Shown: piece by piece, positions 1 to 5,215 of the stretch
How the letters are laid out: every line of letters begins with the position of its first letter
Numbering within the stretch: the first letter of the stretch is position 1
Source: an uncultured Pseudomonadota bacterium
GTDB lineage: Bacteria; Desulfobacterota_B; Binatia; UBA9968
DNA: 12,437 nucleotides
Reading direction: 5' to 3'
Assembly (NCBI GenBank): GCA_946478635.1
Contig: CAMLCX010000097.1
Span: 1 to 12,437 of the forward strand
Position numbers and translations under genes: made by a program
The notes under the pieces: model-generated
What the model saw: the letters and a program-made list of their open reading frames with translations, nothing else
Told to the model about the DNA's origin: nothing
The model's database searches: none

Positions 1-717
1 CAGGCGGTGATGGGGCAGCAGATCTACGGCACATCGCTACTCAAACATTTGGATGCGCTGGGCGTCTTGAGCCCGAATCTCACGCTAGCTCATTCGATTT
101 GGATCGACGACGATGACGTCGAATTGTTTGCGCTCCGCCGTGCCACCCCCGTTCACAATCCGGCGAGTAATCTACGCATCGGCAGCGGTCTCGCGCCGGT
201 GAAGAAATTTCTTTCCGCCGGCGTGAATGTCGGCCTGGGAACGGATGGCGCAGCCTCTAATGACGGGCAGAATATGTTCGATGCCATGCGATTAGCCGCA
301 TTGGTTCACAATCAAGCGGGCACGGATTTCAACGAATGGGTTAGTGCACCGCAGGCCCTGGCGATGGCGACGCGCAATGGCGCCAGCGCTTTCGGCCTCG
401 ATGCCGGGGTGCTCGCGCCGGGAAAGCTCGCAGACGTGGTCCTGTTGCGGCGGGATACACCCGCGTTCACGCCACTCAACGACGTCGTTGCGCAATTGGT
501 TTTTTGCGAAAACGGCAGCGGCGTGGATACGGTGATTGTTAACGGTGAAGTAGTCGTAGCTGGCGGGCGGTTGGCGAAGGTCGATGAGTTGGAGGTACTT
601 CGGCTCGCAGAGCAGGCGAGGCGCCGGCTTGAGCCGTCGATTCAACGAGAGCTCACGGCGGCAAAGACGATGGAGCCGAGTTTAGCGGAAATGTACTTTC
701 GCGTGTTTGCCAGCTGA
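1..717 (+). CDS. Metal-dependent amidohydrolase (AtzA/TrzN/MtaD-type deaminase), 5'-truncated by the window edge
   Basis: The open frame runs from the first base to a TGA at 715-717, so only the C-terminal 238 or so residues of a protein usually about 440-480 long are present. Seen: a metal-ligand-type His in LAHSIWI (codon at 91-93), the motif HNPASN, the metal-binding Asp in GLGTDGAASND (codon at 244-246), and the closing segment GVLAPGKLADVVLL followed by VIVNGEVVVAGG, which is the returning beta-sandwich strand of this superfamily. Known: the subgroup with HNPxSN and GTDGxxSN contains chlorohydrolases and deaminases such as AtzA, TrzN, SsnA and 5-methylthioadenosine/S-adenosylhomocysteine deaminase. 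Inference: cytoplasmic hydrolytic deamination of an aminated N-heterocycle. Lost upstream sequence includes the HxH metal motif, so substrate cannot be assigned. It converges on the leftward operon and may be a separate transcription unit. The GTG at 7 and the ATG at 10 are internal codons, not starts. Confidence 0.9.
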   Translation, partial: QAVMGQQIYGTSLLKHLDALGVLSPNLTLAHSIWIDDDDVELFALRRATPVHNPASNLRIGSGLAPVKKFLSAGVNVGLGTDGAASNDGQNMFDAMRLAALVHNQAGTDFNEWVSAPQALAMATRNGASAFGLDAGVLAPGKLADVVLLRRDTPAFTPLNDVVAQLVFCENGSGVDTVIVNGEVVVAGGRLAKVDELEVLRLAEQARRRLEPSIQRELTAAKTMEPSLAEMYFRVFAS

Positions 718-1122
718 GGCGTTCTATGAGGGCGAGCGATGTCAGTGCAAGTTCTGATCGTAACTCGCATGGCGTGATCTTATCGCACTATCGTCTCGAT
801 ACAGTTCGGGACTGTCATAACCGCGGAATTCACAAACAGCGGTGTCGGCAAATTCCAGACAAGCTATCTGCTCCGGCTGCGGCCGCTTCCAGGCGCTCTT
901 GATGGCACTACCTAGGACCAGCGCCGCCAATGCGCAGCCGACGGAAGATGCGAGGATAGTTCCGGCTATTAAAATCGATTGAACCATTTGCGGCTCTGGC
1001 CGTAGTTCTCAACCGCGCTATATCGCAAGCGCCTAGGCAAGGTCAAGGCACGGGGAGGAATATCAGCCTTTGGGGGGTTAAATCCGTACGGAGCTCGCGT
1101 CGCTCTATAGTAAACCCTGTTT
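718..1122. other. Converging intergenic region
   Basis: About 400 bp separate the stop of the rightward amidohydrolase from the stop of the leftward amidase. Apart from the doubtful 81-residue frame and the hairpin near 1101-1130, I see only a weak 5-bp stem (ACAGT/ACTGT, around 800-815). There is no convincing intrinsic terminator with a T-run for either gene, and no tRNA or repeat array. Confidence 0.6.
742..987 (-). CDS. Small hypothetical protein with an N-terminal membrane segment (doubtful)
   Basis: This 81-codon ATG frame lies between two converging genes. Seen: about 26 hydrophobic residues at the start (MVQSILIAGTILASSVGCAL onward), then a basic stretch KSAWKRPQ, then a polar tail of about 45 residues with two Cys (IACLEF, AVCEF). 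That is a plausible single-pass, N-in membrane protein or uncleaved signal anchor. The Shine-Dalgarno is weak (only an AGAG-like match upstream of the ATG). I recognise no family. Nothing else fills the 718-1122 gap, and no overlapping frame explains the hydrophobic start, which is the main reason for listing it. It could equally be chance coding capacity. Confidence 0.3.
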   Translation of the reverse strand: MVQSILIAGTILASSVGCALAALVLGSAIKSAWKRPQPEQIACLEFADTAVCEFRGYDSPELYRDDSAIRSRHASYDQNLH

Positions 1123-1130
1123 TTAGAGCG
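1101..1130. terminator. Hairpin overlapping the amidase stop codon; possible terminator
   Basis: CGCTCTA at 1101-1107 pairs perfectly with TAGAGCG at 1124-1130; the second arm covers the amidase TAA (1123-1125). An A-rich/T-rich inner stretch (AAA at 1112-1114, TTTT at 1120-1123) could extend the stem past a bulge. On the - strand no T-run follows, so it is not a textbook terminator for the amidase. On the + strand a CTTTTCTT stretch (1136-1143) follows, which would suit termination of read-through from the left. Function is a guess. Confidence 0.3.
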
Positions 1131-2523
1131 CGGGTCTTTTCTTGTGCCACTCGGTGGACTGCTCGTAGGCATAGGCGACGCGAAAGCAGGTCGATTCTTC
1201 GAACGGCGGCGCGACGATTTGCAGTCCGGAGGGCAGGTTACCGGACGTAAAACCGCAGGGCACGGAAATCGCGGGCAGGCCGGTCAGGTTAAACGGGTTG
1301 GTGAAGTTCGGGCGGAGATTTTGTTCATTGGGGTTCATGGTCGCGAAGGCTTCCGGCGGGCGCGGCGCCCCGGGCACGGCGAAAACATCGACGCGGGAGA
1401 AGTTGGCGCGGATTTGCTCGTTCAAAACGGCGCGGGCGCGTTGCGCGGTGATATAGTCCACGGCGCTCAGGAATGCGCCTTCGAGCATGCGTTGCCGCAC
1501 CGAAGTGCCGAACTTCATCGGCGTCTCCTGAAGCGTTTTCTCGTGATAGGCGTAGGCTTCCGCAACCAGGATCGTTTGATTGGCCTTGCGCGCGAGCGAG
1601 AAGGGCTTGCCGTCGATTTCGATAATCGTCGCGCCGCGGCTCTTCAAGACTCTCAATCCTTCGTTGAACGCGTTTTCAGTCGCTGAATCGATCCCCAGGT
1701 TTTCGTCAAACCAACCGGCGAGTGGCACACCGACGCGCAGGCCCTCAATTCCGGCTTTGAGATCGGCTCGGAAATTCGCCATGGGCACGTTCGCCGACGC
1801 CGGATCTTTGGCATCGAACCCCGCGATCGCTTGAAGCAGGATCGCGCAGTCTTCGACGCTTCGGGCCATGGGGCCGGCGTGATCGAGGGACCAGCTAAGC
1901 GGAATAACGCCGTAACGGCTGACACGACCGTAGGTCGGTTTGATGCCGACGATGCCGGAGTGTGACGACGGCGTGCGAATCGATCCTCCGGTATCCGAAC
2001 CGAGCGCGCCGTAGCACAGTCCCGCCGCGAGCGCCGCGCCGGAGCCGCTGCTCGATCCACCGGGAATGTACTCTGTGTTCCAGGGATTTCGCACGGCGGG
2101 AAAGGGCGCGTCGATGGACGGGCCGCCGAACGCGAATTCATGCATGCCGAGCTTGCCGAGCAAGATCGCGCCGGCTTCCCGCAGCTTGGCTACGGTTGTC
2201 GCATCGTATTCGGGAATCCAGTTCTCGAGCACGGCCGAATGGCAGGTGGTGCGGATCCCCCGGGTCATATAGAGATCTTTGAGCGCGATCGGAATGCCGT
2301 GCAGCGGGCCGCGATCGATTCCCGAGCGCCGCTCCTGCTCCGCCTGAAGCGCCTGGCGCCGCGCGATGTCGGCGGTCAAAGTGATGAAGCTGTGCAGCTT
2401 GACATCAATAGCATCGATCCGATTCAGCGCCGCATCAGTCAGTTCGATGGGTGAAAGCTCTTTCCGACGCAATGCCGCGCCGGCTTCGGCAAGGGACAGA
2501 TAGCAAATTTCTTCAGGCTGCAT
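1123..2523 (-). CDS. Amidase-signature family hydrolase (AtzE/GatA-like)
   Basis: Cytoplasmic amidase, 466 residues from the chosen start. The Ser-cisSer-Lys triad is visible as Lys82 (IALKD), Ser157 (PGGSSSGSG) and Ser181 (GSDTGGSIRTP). The spacings 82-157-181 equal those of GatA (75 and 24 residues). The C-terminal half has the usual LTGLPAISVPCGF segment. Start: the frame is open upstream to 2577, but that would overlap the preceding small gene. The ATG at 2523 begins 7 nt after that gene's stop and gives the normal family N-terminus (MQPEEICYLSLAEAG). Its Shine-Dalgarno is poor, suggesting translational coupling. Context: directly preceded by an AtzG-like gene, the arrangement known for AtzE, the 1-carboxybiuret hydrolase of cyanuric acid catabolism. 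GatA of the tRNA amidotransferase is unlikely because no gatB is present and the setting is catabolic. Inference: hydrolyses a carboxamide or ureide made by the upstream ring-opening enzyme, releasing ammonia. Substrate unknown. Confidence 0.92.
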   Translation of the reverse strand: MQPEEICYLSLAEAGAALRRKELSPIELTDAALNRIDAIDVKLHSFITLTADIARRQALQAEQERRSGIDRGPLHGIPIALKDLYMTRGIRTTCHSAVLENWIPEYDATTVAKLREAGAILLGKLGMHEFAFGGPSIDAPFPAVRNPWNTEYIPGGSSSGSGAALAAGLCYGALGSDTGGSIRTPSSHSGIVGIKPTYGRVSRYGVIPLSWSLDHAGPMARSVEDCAILLQAIAGFDAKDPASANVPMANFRADLKAGIEGLRVGVPLAGWFDENLGIDSATENAFNEGLRVLKSRGATIIEIDGKPFSLARKANQTILVAEAYAYHEKTLQETPMKFGTSVRQRMLEGAFLSAVDYITAQRARAVLNEQIRANFSRVDVFAVPGAPRPPEAFATMNPNEQNLRPNFTNPFNLTGLPAISVPCGFTSGNLPSGLQIVAPPFEESTCFRVAYAYEQSTEWHKKRPAL

Positions 2524-2530
2524 GTGCGGT

Positions 2531-2728
2531 CTATTTTCGTGGCGGGTTCGCCGGGCTAAACGTCCCCGCGGGTTCATCGCCGGCCGCGAGCAACTCGCGC
2601 AGTTCTACTGCCTGCTTCCGCCCGCGAATGACGCCGGGGAGCAAACGTTGCAACTCATCTTCACTCAGCTTTAACCCGGCGCGTTCCGCAATTTGCCGCA
2701 GGCTGTCGATGGTTATTTCCTGTGCCAT
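2531..2728 (-). CDS. AtzG-like small subunit (GatC-like fold) of the amidase
   Basis: A 65-residue protein starting MAQEITIDSLRQIAERAG. Seen: two predicted amphipathic helices (about residues 5-17 and 21-47, including LSEDELQRLLPGVIRGRKQ) and a proline-containing tail EPAGTFSPANPP. Known: AtzG is a short GatC-like helical protein that binds the amidase AtzE, and related small proteins (often labelled DUF4089) sit just upstream of amidase genes; length and tail fit that group. The ATG at 2728 has a good Shine-Dalgarno (AGGAA, + strand 2734-2738). The gene begins 12 nt after the binding-protein stop and ends 7 nt before the amidase ATG, so the three are surely co-transcribed. Inference: needed to fold or stabilise the amidase, as AtzG is for AtzE. 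Identity rests on size, helical pattern and position, not on a conserved catalytic motif. Confidence 0.7.
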   Translation of the reverse strand: MAQEITIDSLRQIAERAGLKLSEDELQRLLPGVIRGRKQAVELRELLAAGDEPAGTFSPANPPRK

Positions 2729-2740
2729 GAATGTTCCTAT

Positions 2741-3772
2741 TTAATTCTTTGGCACCAGCACATCGCGGATCTTGGCGACGGTTTTAGCGTCCATCTGGAA
2801 TAGTTTTTTGACGATGGCGTCCATCTCCGCGCCGGTCAGGGAGTTGATCTCGAGCTTGGATTTTTTCATCTCGGCAAGAAATTCCGCGTCCTTCATGGTG
2901 GCGTCAAAAGCGTTGCGCAGAAGATCGAGGCGGTTTTTCGGCGTGCCCGGCGGCAATGCATAGGCGCGCAGAATCGCCGAAGGACCGTGGATGCCCGAGT
3001 CGATCAGCGTGCGGGCGTCGGGAGTTTTCGCGAAGTCGATGGCGTTCGGCACGTTGGGTATATCTTCGGCCTTTTTCAAATTGATCTGGATGATCGGTTT
3101 AACCATGCCCGACTCAAGGCCGTTGGCCCAAGTCGTACGAATCGATGCCCAGGTCCAGCAGCCGCCATCGACTTCACCCGCTTCCGCCGCCACGCGAATG
3201 TTCGCTGTGCCTTTGAAGCCTTCAATCAACTGGACCGGCAACCCAAGCGCGGCCTTCAAAGCTCGTGGCACGTCGGAGTCGTTGGCGCCGGGCGCCTCGC
3301 CGCCGAGCTTGATCGGTCTTTTAGCGGCAAACCAATCGTCCAGCGAATTGATGCCGCTCGCTTTGGTCAAGGCGCAGACATTTTCATCCTGCACCGGCGC
3401 GCCGAGCCATTCGAACCGCCGCCCATCGAATTCGACTCCTTTGTCGCCCAAAATTTGCTGCAATATGAGCGAACCGATAAAATTGCCGACGACCAATCCA
3501 TCCGCCGGCGCCCTAAACAAATAATTCGCCGCCACCCGGCTGCCCGCGCCCGTCATGTTGTCGACGATGATGGACGGATTGCCCGGGATGTGGCGCCCCA
3601 TGTGCCGGGAAATGACCCGTGAGTAGGCGTCGAAACCGCCGCCGGCGGCAAAGCCGACGATGAAGCGAATCGTTTTGCCCCGGTAAAAATCTTGATTGGA
3701 CGTGGCCCCATGCGCCGAATGAGGTAGCGCTGTGAGAATCAGTGGGAGCAATAGCGCGATGATTCTAAGCAT
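2741..3772 (-). CDS. Bug/TctC-family periplasmic solute-binding protein
   Basis: 343 residues from the chosen ATG. Seen: a signal peptide MLRIIALLLPLILTALPHSAHG with a likely cleavage near residue 22, then YRGKTIRFIVGFAAGGGFDAYSRVISRHM, the ligand-loop signature of tripartite tricarboxylate transporter receptors, followed by PGNPSIIVDNMTGAGSRVAANYLF. Start: the frame extends to 3850, but the ATG at 3772 has a near-perfect Shine-Dalgarno GAGGAGG (+ strand 3779-3785) and a clean signal peptide. Known: Bug proteins deliver carboxylates and other small molecules, including nicotinate-type and amide ligands, to TctAB permeases, but many are orphans with no permease nearby, as here. Inference: captures the pathway substrate or a breakdown product in the periplasm, or acts as a sensor. 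It is followed at 12 nt by the AtzG-like gene, which ties it to the amidase. Confidence 0.9.
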   Translation of the reverse strand: MLRIIALLLPLILTALPHSAHGATSNQDFYRGKTIRFIVGFAAGGGFDAYSRVISRHMGRHIPGNPSIIVDNMTGAGSRVAANYLFRAPADGLVVGNFIGSLILQQILGDKGVEFDGRRFEWLGAPVQDENVCALTKASGINSLDDWFAAKRPIKLGGEAPGANDSDVPRALKAALGLPVQLIEGFKGTANIRVAAEAGEVDGGCWTWASIRTTWANGLESGMVKPIIQINLKKAEDIPNVPNAIDFAKTPDARTLIDSGIHGPSAILRAYALPPGTPKNRLDLLRNAFDATMKDAEFLAEMKKSKLEINSLTGAEMDAIVKKLFQMDAKTVAKIRDVLVPKN

Positions 3773-3854
3773 GGTTCGCCTCCTCGAGACGTTCGATCCC
3801 CGTGTTTGCAGGATCTTCTTACTGGATTTGTAAGGTCGAAGGCAAGGCAATTCG

Positions 3855-3899
3855 GCGGCGCGATTGCGCGCTGCATCGCTTCCGGCAAATCAATTGCCG
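3855..3899. other. Two small hairpins in the propeller / binding-protein gap
   Basis: The 166-bp gap 3773-3938 holds two adjacent inverted repeats. GCGGCGCG (3855-3862) pairs with CGCGCTGC (3867-3874) around a 4-nt loop, with one G-T wobble on the + strand. CGGCAA (3883-3888) pairs with TTGCCG (3894-3899) around a 5-nt loop. No T-run follows on either strand, so intrinsic termination is not supported. They may mark an mRNA processing point between the propeller and the binding-protein/amidase group. I found no convincing promoter in this gap. Confidence 0.3.
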
Positions 3900-3938
3900 C
3901 GGCACGCATCATGCCAGAATGCAGATCAATGAAAATCG

Positions 3939-5111
3939 CTAGCGCAAATTTCCCGTGTGGCCGAGCGAATAACGTCCCGGCTGCGGCCATACTGTCAGGC
4001 CGTGCGGTTCCGTTTTGACTGGGATTCTTTTGACGCTGCCGGACGCGGTATCGAAGACGTAGACCTCGTTGTCGTATCGGCCGGAGAGCCAAAGTTGTTT
4101 GCCGTCGATGCTGACGTTGCCCATGTCCGGACTGCCGCCGCCGGGGATGTGCCAGGTCGCAGTAACTTTGCGCGTGGCGAAATCGATGGTGGAAACCGTG
4201 CCTTTCCCTTTGGGCGGCCCATAGACGCGGGCGACGCCGCGATTAGCGACGTAGAGCTTGGTGCCGTCGCGGCTTGGGTAAAGTCCATGGGTGCCTAAGC
4301 CGGTCTTGATGTAACCGATCTCGACGAACTTGTCGCCGTCGATGAGAAACACCCCCTCGGCCTTCATATCCGCGGCATAGAAAACTTTGCCGTCGGGAGA
4401 GATGCGCACGTCCTGGGGCATGCCGCCCTTCGAAAGTTTCAGATAACCCGCAACCTTTCTTTCGACTAGATCGATTTTTGCCAGGCTTTTGGCGTATTCA
4501 CAGGTAAAAATCGCGTAGCGCCCATCGATGGAAAAGTCCGCGTGGTTGATGCCGGGGCAGTTGGGCGTTTCGATGGAATATTTCATCGCCATGGTTTGCG
4601 GATCGCGAAAGTCGAGCCGCTTGCGCGCTTCGGCGACGATGATGGCCGCGGAACCGTCGGGAGTGAAATACATGTTATAGGGATCGTCAACGGGGATATT
4701 TTTCCCCGGCTTGCCGGTTAGCGGATCGATCGGTGTGACGCTGCCGTCATGGCGGCCTTCGGCGTTGTTGTTGACCCACAGGGTTTTCAAATCCCACGAC
4801 GGCACGACGTGCTGCGGATGAATGCCGACTTTGAATTTGTCGATGACTTTCAAAGTGGCGGGATCGATGACCCAGACGTCGTTGGAGGCGCGATTGGGCA
4901 CGTAGACGCGATGGAGATGCCTGGCAACGGTTGCGCTCAAATTATCAGGTCGGGTTTCGCTGTAAAGATTGTTCGGATCGACGACCGGCGGCATGCCGGG
5001 AACGGTTTGAATCGCGCGCGGCGCAGGTTCGGCGGCCATGATGGCAGCTGAACAACAAACCACCCCGGCGATTAAAGTCGCGAACGCTAAGGCAGAAACG
5101 CGATGGCGCAT
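3939..5111 (-). CDS. Secreted YVTN-type beta-propeller protein
   Basis: 390 residues. Seen: signal peptide MRHRVSALAFATLIAGVVCC plus SAAIMAA, with likely cleavage around AA-EPAPRA. Then repeated propeller blades with the YVTN-like signature: VYVPNRASNDVWVIDPATLKV, LWVNNNAEGRHDGSVTPID, VFYAADMKAEGVFLID, LYVANRGVARVYG and LWLSGRYDNEVYVFD. This fits a seven-bladed fold of the YncE/cytochrome D1-like superfamily. No CXXCH haem motif is present, and the two adjacent Cys lie in the signal peptide, so it is not a cytochrome. Start: a TTG at 5126 lies within or next to the Shine-Dalgarno; the ATG at 5111 has GGAGGT (+ strand 5119-5124) at 7 nt and a proper signal peptide. Downstream of the molybdopterin subunit by about 100 nt, across a strong hairpin. 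Role unknown: a periplasmic or surface binding/scaffold protein is the usual inference for this family. Confidence 0.85.
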   Translation of the reverse strand: MRHRVSALAFATLIAGVVCCSAAIMAAEPAPRAIQTVPGMPPVVDPNNLYSETRPDNLSATVARHLHRVYVPNRASNDVWVIDPATLKVIDKFKVGIHPQHVVPSWDLKTLWVNNNAEGRHDGSVTPIDPLTGKPGKNIPVDDPYNMYFTPDGSAAIIVAEARKRLDFRDPQTMAMKYSIETPNCPGINHADFSIDGRYAIFTCEYAKSLAKIDLVERKVAGYLKLSKGGMPQDVRISPDGKVFYAADMKAEGVFLIDGDKFVEIGYIKTGLGTHGLYPSRDGTKLYVANRGVARVYGPPKGKGTVSTIDFATRKVTATWHIPGGGSPDMGNVSIDGKQLWLSGRYDNEVYVFDTASGSVKRIPVKTEPHGLTVWPQPGRYSLGHTGNLR

Positions 5112-5140
5112 TATTTCGACCTCCAACGACTGAGCACACG

Positions 5141-5169
5141 CCGGCCGAGCACCTGTTTTGCTCGGCCGG
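5141..5169. other. Perfect 11-bp hairpin between the Mo-hydroxylase and propeller genes
   Basis: CCGGCCGAGCA at 5141-5151 is an exact reverse complement of TGCTCGGCCGG at 5159-5169, with a 7-nt loop (CCTGTTT). Beyond a short internal loop, CAC and GTG can pair on the outside. The stem is very GC-rich but no T-run follows on the - strand, so it is not a standard intrinsic terminator. In the transcript it sits about 16 nt before the propeller gene's GGAGGT, suggesting a processing/stabilising structure or partial attenuator that sets the propeller level apart from the enzyme subunits. Confidence 0.65.
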
Positions 5170-5215
5170 TTCGTGAATGTTAGACGAAAAATAACGGGAA
5201 TTCGAGATTTGAGGC

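Noticed and set aside
969..1172. 67-codon - strand frame overlapping the amidase 3' end
   Set aside because: Overlaps the C-terminal codons of a well-supported gene in another frame. It is basic and Pro-rich, with no hydrophobic or family feature.
2524..2577. Upstream extension of the amidase to 2577
   Set aside because: It would overlap the 3' end of the AtzG-like gene and adds a basic, low-complexity stretch not seen in amidases. The ATG at 2523 gives the standard N-terminus.
1123..2728. GatC-GatA of the tRNA-dependent amidotransferase
   Set aside because: No gatB is present, the small protein is shorter than usual GatC (about 95 residues), and the setting is catabolic.
3855..3899. Intrinsic terminator after the propeller gene
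   Set aside because: Stems are short and no T-run follows on the - strand.
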